From assembly GCA_028277885.1 (NCBI GenBank), contig JANQFK010000086.1:1-64000 (forward strand): a stretch of 64,000 nucleotides of DNA. The letters run 5' to 3'. The DNA comes from Myxococcota bacterium (GTDB lineage Bacteria > Myxococcota_A > UBA9160 > UBA6930). Both the position numbers and the translations under genes were made by a program. The first letter of the stretch is position 1; each line of letters starts with the position of its first letter. Positions 7,513 to 15,422 of the stretch are shown piece after piece. The notes below the pieces were generated by a model. The model worked only from the letters and a program-made list of their open reading frames with translations, was not told where the DNA came from and made no database searches.

Positions 7513-8670
7513 TTGAACTTCGCGTTCTCGGAGGAGCAGGAGGAGCTACGCGCGTCGGCGCGGGCATTCCTCGCGGACCACTCCGGCTCCGAGGCGATCC
7601 GCCGCGCCATGGCGGACGAGCGCGGCCACGACCCCGAGGTGTGGAAGCGCATCGCGGCCGAGCTGGGCTGGCCGGCGGTGACGATCCCCGAGGAGCACGG
7701 CGGGCTCGGCCTGGGCTTCGTGGAGCTCGCGGCCCTGCTCGAGGTGATGGGGGAGCACCTGCTCTGCGCGCCCTTCTTCTCGAGCGTGTGCCTGGGCGCC
7801 GAGGCGCTGCTCGCGGCGGGAAGCCCGGACCAGCGGGACGAGCACCTGCCCGGCATCGCCGAGGGCCGCACCCTCACCACCCTCGCCCACGCCGAGCCCG
7901 AGGGCCGCTGGGACACCGATGGGATCGCCTGCGAGGCCCGCCGCGACGGGGGCGACTACGTGCTCTCGGGAAGCAAGGGCTTCGTCCTCGACGGCGCCGG
8001 CGCAGACCTGCTGGTGGTGGCGGCGCGCCAGCCAGGCAGCGCGGGCGACGCCGGGCTCAGCCTGTTCGCGGTGCCGGGCGACGCGGCGGGCCTCGAGCGC
8101 CGCGCGCTCCCCACCATGGACCAGACCCGGCGCCTCGCCGAGATCGAGCTGCGCGACGTGCGCGTCCCCGCCGAGGCGCGGCTCGGCGCCGAGGGCGAGG
8201 CCGCGCCCGCCCTCGCGCGCATCCTCGACCGTGCCGCCGTCGCCCTGGCGGCCGAGCAGGTGGGCGGCGCCCAGCGCTGCCTCGACCTCTCCGTCGAGTA
8301 CGCGAAGGAGCGCGTCCAGTTCGGCCGCCCCGTCGGCTCCTTCCAGTCCATCAAGCACAAGTGCGCCGACATGATGGTGGCCGTCGAGTCCGCGCGCTCC
8401 GGCGCCTACTACGCCGCCTGCGTGGCTGCCGAGGATTCCGAGGAGCTCCCGCTGGTCGCGCCCCTCGCCAAGGCCAGCGCCTCGGAGGCCTTCTTCCGCT
8501 GCGCCGCCGAGGCGATCCAGATCCACGGCGGCGTGGGCTTCACCTGGGAGTACGACGTCCACCTCTACTTCAAGCGCGCGAGGTCCACCGAGGTGTTCCT
8601 CGGCGATCCCGCCCACCACCGCGAGCTCCTCGCCCGCCGCCTGGGCATCGGAGCGGGAGCGGGCGCGTGA
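7513..8670 (+). CDS. Acyl-CoA dehydrogenase (beta-type, FadE28-like)
   Basis: A 385-residue acyl-CoA dehydrogenase. I chose the TTG at 7513 because GGAGA lies 5 bases upstream and the first residues (NFAFSEEQEELRASARAFL) match the family N-terminus. C-terminal signatures YAKERVQFGRPVGSFQSIKH and QIHGGVGFTWEYDVHLYFKR are present, while the middle domain is divergent, as in accessory subunits. No long-type partner adjoins it, so it may work alone or with the 2303-3487 product. The palindromic element ends directly before its ribosome binding site and could limit translation. Substrate unknown; a steroid or side-chain acyl-CoA is likely. Confidence 0.82.
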   Translation: MNFAFSEEQEELRASARAFLADHSGSEAIRRAMADERGHDPEVWKRIAAELGWPAVTIPEEHGGLGLGFVELAALLEVMGEHLLCAPFFSSVCLGAEALLAAGSPDQRDEHLPGIAEGRTLTTLAHAEPEGRWDTDGIACEARRDGGDYVLSGSKGFVLDGAGADLLVVAARQPGSAGDAGLSLFAVPGDAAGLERRALPTMDQTRRLAEIELRDVRVPAEARLGAEGEAAPALARILDRAAVALAAEQVGGAQRCLDLSVEYAKERVQFGRPVGSFQSIKHKCADMMVAVESARSGAYYAACVAAEDSEELPLVAPLAKASASEAFFRCAAEAIQIHGGVGFTWEYDVHLYFKRARSTEVFLGDPAHHRELLARRLGIGAGAGA

Positions 8671-9443
8671 GCGACCCCCTCGACCTCTCGGGACGCGTCG
8701 TGCTGGTGACCGGCGGCGGCAAGGGCGTCGGCCGCGGCATCAGCGAGCGCTTCCTCGAGGCCGGCGCCGAGGTGGTGATCTGCGGGCGTGGCGAGCCCGA
8801 GAAGGTCCCCGAGGCCGCGGGCCGCGCTGCGCGCTTCTTCGCCGCCGACGTGCGCGAGCTCGAGCAGATCGAGGCCCTGGTCGGCTTCGTGACCGGCGAG
8901 CTCGGGCGCCTCGACGTGCTCGTCAACAACGCCGGCGGCTCGCCCGCCGCCGAGGCCGCCACCGCCTCGCCGCGCTTCTCCGAGGCGATCCTGCGCCTCA
9001 ACCTGATCGCGCCGCTCCACCTCTCCCAGAAGGCCAACGCGGTCATGCAGGCCCAGGAGGGCGGCGGCAGCATCGTCAACGTGGCGAGCGTGAGCGCCGT
9101 GCGCCCCTCGCCGGGCTCCGCCGCCTACGGGGCCGCCAAGGCGGGCCTGCTGAGCCTCACCCAGACCCTCGCCATCGAGTGGGCGCCGAAGGTGCGCGTG
9201 AACGCCGTCACCGCGGGCATGATCCGCACCGAGCAGTCCCACCTCCACTACGGCGACGAGGCCGGGATCGCTCGCGTGGCCGCCACCGTCCCGCTCGGTC
9301 GCCTCGGCGAGCCACGCGACGTGGGCGACGCCTGCGTGTTCCTCGCCTCGCCCATGGCGAGCTACGTGACCGGCGCCAGCCTGCTGCTCCACGGCGGCGG
9401 CGAGCGCCCGGCGTTCCTGGAAGCCGCCCACGGAGACGAGTGA
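8667..9443 (+). CDS. Short-chain dehydrogenase/reductase
   Basis: A 258-residue classical SDR. The GTG start overlaps the previous stop (GTGA). Visible motifs are TGGGKGVG (NAD(P) loop), NNAGG, the catalytic serine in VNVASVSA and YGAAK. In mycobacteria two SDR genes (Rv3548c, Rv3549c) lie beside echA20 and belong to the steroid C/D-ring gene set. This gene and the next are two tandem SDRs in a comparable context, probably oxidising hydroxyacyl-CoA intermediates. Exact substrate not readable from sequence. Confidence 0.82.
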   Translation: MSDPLDLSGRVVLVTGGGKGVGRGISERFLEAGAEVVICGRGEPEKVPEAAGRAARFFAADVRELEQIEALVGFVTGELGRLDVLVNNAGGSPAAEAATASPRFSEAILRLNLIAPLHLSQKANAVMQAQEGGGSIVNVASVSAVRPSPGSAAYGAAKAGLLSLTQTLAIEWAPKVRVNAVTAGMIRTEQSHLHYGDEAGIARVAATVPLGRLGEPRDVGDACVFLASPMASYVTGASLLLHGGGERPAFLEAAHGDE

Positions 9444-9454
9444 GAGGAGCCCCC

Positions 9455-10222
9455 ATGACCGTCGCCGACTTCAGCCTCGGGGGAAAGGTCGCGATCGTGA
9501 CCGGCGGCAGCCGCGGCATCGGCCGCTCCATCGCCCTCGGCCTCGCCGAGCACGGCGCCGACGTCGCCATCGCGGCCCGCAAGCCCGAGGCCCTCGCCGA
9601 GGCCGTGGAGGCGGTCTCGAAGACCGGCCGCCGCGCCATCGCGGTGCCCACGAACGTGCGTCGCACCGAGGAGCTCGCCTACCTCGTCGAGACCACGCAG
9701 CGCGAGCTCGGCCGCATCGACGTGCTCGTCAACAACGCCGGCACCAACCCCGTCTACGGGCCCGTCCAGGACATCGACGAGAAGGCCTGGGACGTCATCA
9801 TGAACACGAACGTGAAGTCGGTGCACCTGCTCTCGAACCTCGCCCGCGAGGCGATGCTCGCGCACGGCGACGGCGGCAGCATCGTGAACGTGAGCTCGGT
9901 GGGCGGCTACCGCGCCTCGGATCTGATCGGCGGCTACACGACCTCGAAGGCCGCCCTCATCCACCTCACCCAGGTGCAGGCCAAGACCTGGGGGAAGGAC
10001 GGCATCCGCGTCAACTGCATCGCGCCGGGGCTGATCCGCACCGAGTTCGCCCGCGCGCTGTGGGAGGACGAGCGGAACCTGAAGGCCACGGTGCGCGACA
10101 CCGCACTCGGCCGCATCGGCGACCCCGACGAGATGGCGGGCGCGGTGGTCTACCTCGCCAGCCCGGCCGCCTCCTTCGTGACGGGCCAGACCCTGGTGCT
10201 CGACGGCGGGCGGCTGCTCTGA
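9455..10222 (+). CDS. Short-chain dehydrogenase/reductase
   Basis: A 255-residue classical SDR. ATG at 9455 follows GAGAGGA with 6-base spacing. Motifs are TGGSRGIG near residue 15, NNAGTNP, the serine in VNVSSVGG, YTTSK and a C-terminal VTGQTLVLDGG. It is the last gene of the plus-strand steroid cluster before the AT-richer gap that precedes the TetR gene. It probably acts as a 3-hydroxyacyl-CoA or hydroxysteroid dehydrogenase together with the preceding SDR. Confidence 0.83.
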   Translation: MTVADFSLGGKVAIVTGGSRGIGRSIALGLAEHGADVAIAARKPEALAEAVEAVSKTGRRAIAVPTNVRRTEELAYLVETTQRELGRIDVLVNNAGTNPVYGPVQDIDEKAWDVIMNTNVKSVHLLSNLAREAMLAHGDGGSIVNVSSVGGYRASDLIGGYTTSKAALIHLTQVQAKTWGKDGIRVNCIAPGLIRTEFARALWEDERNLKATVRDTALGRIGDPDEMAGAVVYLASPAASFVTGQTLVLDGGRLL

Positions 10223-10260
10223 GCCGGCTCCCTAAATCCCCGTAAATGCTGGAAGAATAG

Positions 10261-10288
10261 TTTACATGCACAAACCTGTTGATATACG
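10261..10288 (+). promoter_or_regulatory. Putative sigma70-type promoter for the TetR gene
   Basis: TTTACA (10261-10266) and TATACG (10283-10288) are 16 bp apart in an unusually AT-rich gap of 120 bp. The GTG of the TetR gene is 55 bp downstream. The spacer contains AACCTGTT (10273-10280), an AACnnGTT half-symmetric core. Confidence 0.4.
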
Positions 10289-10303
10289 GGCTCGGCTCGG
10301 AAT

Positions 10304-10325
10304 AGATTCCCAGCTGTGTGAATCT
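10304..10325 (+). promoter_or_regulatory. Possible operator, inverted repeat
   Basis: AGATTC and GAATCT are separated by 10 bases, centred on CAGCTG. It lies between the putative promoter and the start of the TetR gene, where an autorepressor site would be expected. Short arms make chance possible. Confidence 0.3.
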
Positions 10326-10342
10326 TTGGCTCGGAGGCGATC

Positions 10343-10936
10343 GTGGGACGCAAGAGCCTGGCCCGCGAGCGGCGTCGGCAGATCCTGGATGCGTTCGAGG
10401 AGTGCATCCTCGAGCGAGGCCTGGACCGCGCGTCGATCGGCGCGGTCGCCGAGGCCGCGGGCATGGATCGCACGCTGGTGCACCACTACTTCGGCACCCG
10501 CGACGCCCTCGAGTCCGCTCTGGTCGATCGGCTCCTCTCCTCCTACAAGGCGGAGCGCGATGCGATCGTGGCCGCGCTGCCCGACTCGGGCCGGCTCCAC
10601 CCCCTGCTCGACTATCTCTTCGGCCCGGAGTTCGACGACCCCCGCTCCTCGGTGCTCTTCGACGAGCTCTTCTCCGCCTCGCACCGCAGCCCCTCCACCA
10701 AGGCGCGGCTCCGCGAGGTCTATGAGGAGTTCGAGCAGATCACCAACGCCGAGATCGAGAAGGCCTTCCCGCGAACAGCCGCCTCCCAGCGTCATCAGGT
10801 CGCCTACGGGATCATGTGCCTCGCCGACGCCGCCTCCTGCTTGAACGGCCTGGGCTTCCCCGCATCCCGTCGCTCCGCGGCCCGCGCCTCGGCGGAGGCC
10901 CTGCTGCGTACCCTCGATGGGCCTCCGGGGCCCTGA
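10343..10936 (+). CDS. TetR family transcriptional regulator
   Basis: A 197-residue TetR-type repressor with a GTG start behind GGAGG. The N-terminal helix-turn-helix is clear: RRQILDAFEECILERGLDRA, then IGAVAEAAGMDRTLVHHYFG. The C-terminal ligand domain is not recognisable. Its place at the end of the steroid cluster suggests it senses a steroid intermediate, as the TetR proteins KstR and KstR2 do in actinobacteria, but I cannot assign it to either. It lies 14 bp before the amine oxidase gene and may be co-transcribed with it. Confidence 0.85.
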   Translation: MGRKSLARERRRQILDAFEECILERGLDRASIGAVAEAAGMDRTLVHHYFGTRDALESALVDRLLSSYKAERDAIVAALPDSGRLHPLLDYLFGPEFDDPRSSVLFDELFSASHRSPSTKARLREVYEEFEQITNAEIEKAFPRTAASQRHQVAYGIMCLADAASCLNGLGFPASRRSAARASAEALLRTLDGPPGP

Positions 10937-10950
10937 TCCAGGAGGAACCC

Positions 10951-12513
10951 ATGTCCCGATCCAGCCTCGATCTCTCCCGTCGCCGCTTCCTGCAGCTCGC
11001 CGCCGTCTCGTCCGCCGGCCTGGCGTTGCCCCGCCGCGCGCTGGCAGGACCTTCGAACGAGATCTTCGACGCCGGAAGCACGGAGGTTCCCGGCGGAGCA
11101 TTGGGAGATCCGGAGCGGGTGATCGTCGTCGGAGCGGGCTTTGCCGGGCTCGCGACCGCCAACGCCCTGGCCAACGCCGGCGTCGAGGTGGTGGTGCTCG
11201 AGAGCCGCGACCGGATCGGCGGACGCGCCTACACGCGCGACGTCGTGGGAGTCCCCGTCGATCAGGGCTGCTCCTGGATCCACTCGCCGATCGGCAATCC
11301 GATGGCCCAGTGGGCCGACCAGCTCGGCGTCTTCACGTTCTCGGCCGAACCCACCGAAGACGTCGCGACCTTCACCGGATACGACGCCGCCACGGGGCCG
11401 CTGGCTCGAGAGGAGGTGATCGCCGCCTTCTTCCAGACGCTCGTGTTCGAAGCACAGCTCCCCTCGCTGCTCGCTGCGCTCGGCGGCCGCGCCACCGTGG
11501 AAGACGCCATCCAGCGCTTCCTGGAGACCAACGGGCTCCAGGGCGACCTGCGCCGTCGGGCCGAGCTGGTGATCCGGTACATCTTCGAGTCGGGCTTCGC
11601 CGCCCCGTCCGACGACCTGTCCCTGGATGCCCTGGTGAACTTCCCGCCCGATCCGAACCCCTATGACGGCACGGACGTCTTCCCGCTCGGCGGCTATCGG
11701 GCGCTGCTCGAGCCGCTGGGGCGGGGCATCGACGTGCGACTGCGGCATCGGGTGACCCGCATCGAGCACTCCCCCAGCGGGGTCGTGGTCCATGCGCGGG
11801 TGAAGCAGGGTCGCAAGCGCAGGACCCGCAGGTTCCGGGGCTCCCATGTCGTCGTCACGCTGCCGCTCGGCGTCCTGAAGTCGCGGCGCGTGGACTTCGA
11901 CCCCTTGCTGCCGGTCCCGAAGGAGCGCGCGATCCAGCGACTCGGCCTCGGGTTCCTCGAGAAGGTGAGCCTCGGCTTCGACGAGCCCTTCTGGCGGGAG
12001 GGCGGCAGGACCCACCTCTTCTTCGGATCCGCCACCCCGGGAGAGTTCCCGTCCTTCGTCGACATGCAGCGCTGGGGCCTCGGGCCCGTGCTGCAGGGGT
12101 TCGTGGGCGGCGACTTCGGTCGCCGCATGAGCCGCATGAGCCGGCGCGAGATCAAGACCCGCGTCCTCGAGATCCTGCGGGAGGTGTACGGCTCCTCGGT
12201 TCCGCGACCGCGGGAGGTGCTGATCACCCGCTGGTTCAGCGATCCGAACACCCGGGGGTCGTACAGCTCGATGCCCGTCGGGGCCGGCTACGAGGACTTC
12301 GACGCCCTTGCCGAGCCCGTGGACGGACGCCTGCTCTTCGCCGGGGAGGCGACCAGCAAGCTCAACGGGGCGACTGCGGACGGGGCGCTCAGGACGGGCG
12401 TGCGCGAGGCGAAGCGCCTGCTCGGCCAGCCCAGCGTGCGGCTGCGGCCGCTCGGGGGAGCAGCGGCCGCGGTACCGACCCGGCTCGAGCGCTGGCTGGG
12501 GCGTGTCGCCTGA
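10951..12513 (+). CDS. Tat-exported flavin amine oxidase
   Basis: A 520-residue FAD amine oxidase of the polyamine oxidase/LSD1 type. ATG at 10951 follows AGGAGG. The N-terminus is a twin-arginine signal (SRRRFLQLAAVSSAGLAL) with a likely cleavage after RRALA. A Rossmann FAD loop (VIVVGAGFAGLATANALA, GGRAYT) and the C-terminal FAD motif LLFAGEATSKLNGATADGAL are present. It would oxidise amines, or possibly another hydride donor, in the periplasm with the folded cofactor exported by Tat. It is slightly less GC-rich than the upstream steroid genes and probably not part of that pathway. Confidence 0.82.
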   Translation: MSRSSLDLSRRRFLQLAAVSSAGLALPRRALAGPSNEIFDAGSTEVPGGALGDPERVIVVGAGFAGLATANALANAGVEVVVLESRDRIGGRAYTRDVVGVPVDQGCSWIHSPIGNPMAQWADQLGVFTFSAEPTEDVATFTGYDAATGPLAREEVIAAFFQTLVFEAQLPSLLAALGGRATVEDAIQRFLETNGLQGDLRRRAELVIRYIFESGFAAPSDDLSLDALVNFPPDPNPYDGTDVFPLGGYRALLEPLGRGIDVRLRHRVTRIEHSPSGVVVHARVKQGRKRRTRRFRGSHVVVTLPLGVLKSRRVDFDPLLPVPKERAIQRLGLGFLEKVSLGFDEPFWREGGRTHLFFGSATPGEFPSFVDMQRWGLGPVLQGFVGGDFGRRMSRMSRREIKTRVLEILREVYGSSVPRPREVLITRWFSDPNTRGSYSSMPVGAGYEDFDALAEPVDGRLLFAGEATSKLNGATADGALRTGVREAKRLLGQPSVRLRPLGGAAAAVPTRLERWLGRVA

Positions 12514-12556
12514 GCCCTGGGAGGCCGACCCGGGGCGGGTCGGCTTCCGCCGCACG

Positions 12557-12575
12557 GCGAGCCCGAAGGGCTCGC
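12557..12575. terminator. Hairpin between convergent genes
   Basis: GCGAGCCC, GAA loop, GGGCTCGC: a perfect 8-bp stem. It sits in the 66-bp gap between the stops of the convergent amine oxidase and flagellar-rod-like genes, so it could end both transcripts. There is no T run on either side. Confidence 0.45.
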
Positions 12576-12579
12576 TCAG

Positions 12580-12903
12580 CTAGGCCAGCACGTCCACCAG
12601 CGTCCCGGTCGTCTCCGAGGTGGCGCGCAGCACCCCGACGGACGCCTCGAGCTGTAGCCGGGCGCGGATCTGCTCCACGATCTCGTGGGAGAGCTCCACG
12701 GGCCGCGGCTCCTCGAAGCGCGTCACGCGCACCTCGCTGCCGCCCTCGGCGCGCTCGGACTGCACGGCCCGCAGCGGGCGCACGTCCTCGGTGGTGAGGT
12801 TGGCGACGTTGTGGGCCGAGACCGCCTGGCGCCGGGAGGCGGACTGGATGCCCGAGAGGGCGGCGCCGAGTGCTCCGATCTCCATGAGTGTGTGGATCGA
12901 CAC
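12580..12903 (-). CDS. Small flagellar basal-body rod-like protein, orphan
   Basis: A 107-residue protein. The N-terminal region has the flagellar rod/hook pattern: a hydrophobic start, then ALSGIQSASRRQAVSAHNVANLTTEDV, where AHNVANLTT is equivalent to the ANNIANxNT motif of FlgB, FlgC and FlgG. A C-terminal amphipathic helix (LQLEASVGVLRATSETTGTL) resembles the C-terminal rod segment. It is shorter than FlgC (about 140) and there are no other flagellar genes in the window. It may be a remnant or a specialised rod or export-related protein. The gene runs towards the amine oxidase. Confidence 0.6.
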   Translation of the reverse strand: MSIHTLMEIGALGAALSGIQSASRRQAVSAHNVANLTTEDVRPLRAVQSERAEGGSEVRVTRFEEPRPVELSHEIVEQIRARLQLEASVGVLRATSETTGTLVDVLA

Positions 12904-12939
12904 ACTCCAGGGAAATCTGGATCGGGCGTTCTGCGGATT

Positions 12940-13410
12940 CTACGTAGTGGTTTCCGGGTAGTAGCGGCTGATGGTGTCGATCACGCAGCCGGGCCGGTCG
13001 GCGCCCTCGACCTCGACGCTCACCCGCACCTTGGCCTGGATGCCGCCGTCCTTCGTGCGCTCCACCTCGAGCACCTCCCCCACGCCGCGCACCCGCGAGC
13101 CCACGGGCACCGGCGCCGGGAAGCGCACGCGGTCCGCCCCGTAGTTCACCCCCATCGAGATGCCACGCACCTCGAGGATCTGGGGCAGGAACAGGTTCAC
13201 CAGCGAGAGCGTCAGGTAGCCGTGGGCGATGGTGGTGCCGAAGGGCCCGTCCTTCGCGCGCTCCGGGTCGACGTGGATCCACTGGTGGTCGCCGGTGGCC
13301 TCGGCGAACCCGTCGATGCGCTGCTGGTCGATGGCGAGCCAGTCGCTCGGGCCGAGCTTCCGGCCCACGGACTTCTCGAGCTCGAAGGGGTTCTCGAAGA
13401 CGGCGGCCAT
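12940..13410 (-). CDS. MaoC-like hot-dog enoyl-CoA hydratase
   Basis: A 156-residue single hot-dog protein with an ATG behind GGAGGA. The MaoC/(R)-hydratase motif is complete: FAEATGDHQWIHVDPERA with catalytic Asp and His, then GTTIAHGYLTLSL. It hydrates trans-2-enoyl-CoA. It follows ipdF by 14 bp in the same minus-strand operon as fadE30. It could serve C/D-ring degradation or replace the missing MaoC half of ChsH2 in the last side-chain cycle. The second idea is inferred from the stand-alone DUF35 gene at 4569. Confidence 0.85.
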   Translation of the reverse strand: MAAVFENPFELEKSVGRKLGPSDWLAIDQQRIDGFAEATGDHQWIHVDPERAKDGPFGTTIAHGYLTLSLVNLFLPQILEVRGISMGVNYGADRVRFPAPVPVGSRVRGVGEVLEVERTKDGGIQAKVRVSVEVEGADRPGCVIDTISRYYPETTT

Positions 13411-13424
13411 GGGTCCTCCGGGGC

Positions 13425-14213
13425 TCACGGGTGCTGGCTGCTGACCGCGACGCACTCGCCCGTCATGTAGGACGCGTAGTCGCTGGCCAGGAACACGACC
13501 ACGTTGGCCACCTCCCAGGGCTCGGCGGCGCGGCCGAAGGCCTCGCGCGACGTCAGCTCCTCGAGCAGGCCCGGCGGCGTCACCTTGGCGAGGAAGTCGT
13601 GCATCGCGATGCTGGGCGAGACGGCGTTCACGCGCACGCCGGACTCGGCGGCCTCCATGGCGACGCAGCGGGTGAGCGCCATGACGCCCGCCTTGGCGGC
13701 CGCGTAGTGGCTCTGGCCCTCCTGGGCGCGCCAGCCCAGCACCGAGGCGTTGTTCACGATGACGCCGCTGCCGCGCTCGAGCATGTGGGGCAGCACGGCA
13801 CGCGTCATGCGGAAGGTGCCGGTGAGGGTCACGTCGAGCACCTGGGCCCACTGCTCGTCCGTCATGTCCACCACCCGCGCGTAGCCGCCCAGGCCGGCGT
13901 TGTTGACGAGCACGTCCACGTGGCCGAACTCGGCGAGGGCGGCGTCGACGAGTCCGCGCACCTGCTCCTCGACTGTGACGTCGCAGGCGCGGTGGGGCAG
14001 CGGGCCCTTGGGGCCGCCCAGCTCGCTCGCCGCCTCGCCGAGGCGCCGCTCGTGGCGGTCGCTCAGCATCACCGCCGCCCCCTCCTCGACGCAGCGCTTC
14101 GCCACCGCGAACCCGATCCCGGTGCCCGCGGCCGCCGTCACCAGCACCGTCTTGCCCTGGAGGAGCCCGTGGCCGGCGGGCGGCTTCGGCGGCGGGGCCG
14201 GGGTTCGGCTCAT
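13425..14213 (-). CDS. ipdF: IpdF-like SDR (5-hydroxy-HIP-CoA dehydrogenase)
   Basis: A 262-residue SDR. The distinctive features AGHGLLQGKTVLVTAAAGTG, NNASVLGWRAQ, SHYAAAKAGVMALTRC and the C-terminal VSSQHP all match mycobacterial IpdF (Rv3559c) as I recall it. IpdF is known to oxidise the 5-hydroxyl of 5-OH-HIP-CoA in HIP degradation. The ATG overlaps the fadE30 stop (ATGA), the same fadE30-ipdF order as Rv3560c-Rv3559c. The coenzyme-binding loop TAAAGTGIG is atypical but shared with IpdF. Confidence 0.85.
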   Translation of the reverse strand: MSRTPAPPPKPPAGHGLLQGKTVLVTAAAGTGIGFAVAKRCVEEGAAVMLSDRHERRLGEAASELGGPKGPLPHRACDVTVEEQVRGLVDAALAEFGHVDVLVNNAGLGGYARVVDMTDEQWAQVLDVTLTGTFRMTRAVLPHMLERGSGVIVNNASVLGWRAQEGQSHYAAAKAGVMALTRCVAMEAAESGVRVNAVSPSIAMHDFLAKVTPPGLLEELTSREAFGRAAEPWEVANVVVFLASDYASYMTGECVAVSSQHP

Positions 14214-15406
14214 CGCGCCGCCTCGGGGCGCGGCTCGCGCGGCAGGCCCAGGGCGCGCTCGGCGATGATGTTGCGCTGGATCTGGTTCGAGCCGGCGTAG
14301 ATCGTGTCCGAGCGGGTGAAGAGGAACAGGCGCTGGAGCCGGGTGAGGTCGTAGGGGGCCCCCTCGGCGAGCTCCGAGCGCGCGCCGAGCACGTCCATGG
14401 CCAGCTTGCCGAGCTCGCGGTGCCAGGTGGCCCAGAAGAGCTTCACGATCATGGCCTCGCGCCCGAGGTCGGCGCTCTCGGGCCGGCTCAGCATGCGCAG
14501 CGCGTTGTAGCGCTGGAGGCGCAGTCCGATCCACGCCTGGGCGAGGCGCTGGCGGATCAGCAGGTCCTTCGCGGCGCCGTTGCGCTCGGCCTCGGCGATC
14601 ACGGCGTCGAGCTCGTTCTGGAAGGCGAGCTGCTGGCCCAGGGTCGAGGTGCCGCGCTCGAAGGCGAGGGTCCCCATGGCGACCTTCCAGCCCTCGCCCG
14701 GCGCGCCCACGACGTTCGCGGCCGCGGTGCGCGCACCGTCGTAGAACACCTCGCTGAACTCCGAGTCGCCGGTGATCTGCACGATGGGGCGGATCTCGAT
14801 GCCGTCCTGTCGCATGGGGACCAGCAGGTAGGAGAGCCCGCGGTGCTTCGGCGCGGCCTCGGGGTGCGTGCGGCACAGCACGAAGCACCAGTCCGACCAC
14901 TCCGCCCAGGAGGTCCACACCTTCTGGCCGTGGATCACCCAGGCGTCGCCGTCGAGCTCCGCGCGGGTCTGCACGTTGGCGAGGTCCGAGCCCGCGTTGG
15001 GCTCCGAGTAGCCCTGGCACCAGATCTCCTCGCCGCGCAGGATTCCGGGCAGGAAGCGCCGCTTCTGCTCGTCGCTCCCGAAGGCGATCAGCGTGGGCGC
15101 GAGCAGCCCCTCGCCGATGTGGCCGAGGCGGCCCGGCGCGCCGGCCCGCGCGTACTCCTCGTAGAAGATCACCTGGCGCGTGAGCGGCAGCGCACGGCCG
15201 CCCAGCGCCTCGGGCCAGCCGAGCCCGATCCAGCCGGCCTCGCCGAGGCGCCGCTCCCAGGCCTTGCGCTCCTCGACGAAGGCGTGCTCGTCGCCCGGCC
15301 CGCCGCGCCCGCGCAGCCTCGCGAACTCGCCGGTCAGGTTGGCGGCGAGCCAGTCCGCGATCTCCCGGCGGAACTCCTCGTCCTCGGCGCTGAAGCGGAT
15401 GTCCAT
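14210..15406 (-). CDS. fadE30: FadE30-like acyl-CoA dehydrogenase
   Basis: A 398-residue acyl-CoA dehydrogenase. I start it at the ATG at 15406 (MDIRFSAEDEEFRREI), which has GGGAGA 7 bases upstream. The segments WCQGYSEPNAGSDLANVQT, RPIVQITGDSEFSEVF, FERGTSTLGQQLAF and YAGSNQIQRNIIAERALGLP follow mycobacterial FadE30 (Rv3560c) nearly throughout. FadE30 is known to dehydrogenate the propionyl side chain of HIP-CoA. It is translationally coupled to ipdF and lies 16 bp after the LLM gene. Confidence 0.88.
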   Translation of the reverse strand: MDIRFSAEDEEFRREIADWLAANLTGEFARLRGRGGPGDEHAFVEERKAWERRLGEAGWIGLGWPEALGGRALPLTRQVIFYEEYARAGAPGRLGHIGEGLLAPTLIAFGSDEQKRRFLPGILRGEEIWCQGYSEPNAGSDLANVQTRAELDGDAWVIHGQKVWTSWAEWSDWCFVLCRTHPEAAPKHRGLSYLLVPMRQDGIEIRPIVQITGDSEFSEVFYDGARTAAANVVGAPGEGWKVAMGTLAFERGTSTLGQQLAFQNELDAVIAEAERNGAAKDLLIRQRLAQAWIGLRLQRYNALRMLSRPESADLGREAMIVKLFWATWHRELGKLAMDVLGARSELAEGAPYDLTRLQRLFLFTRSDTIYAGSNQIQRNIIAERALGLPREPRPEAAR

Positions 15407-15422
15407 GAGGGTCTCCCTGCGG

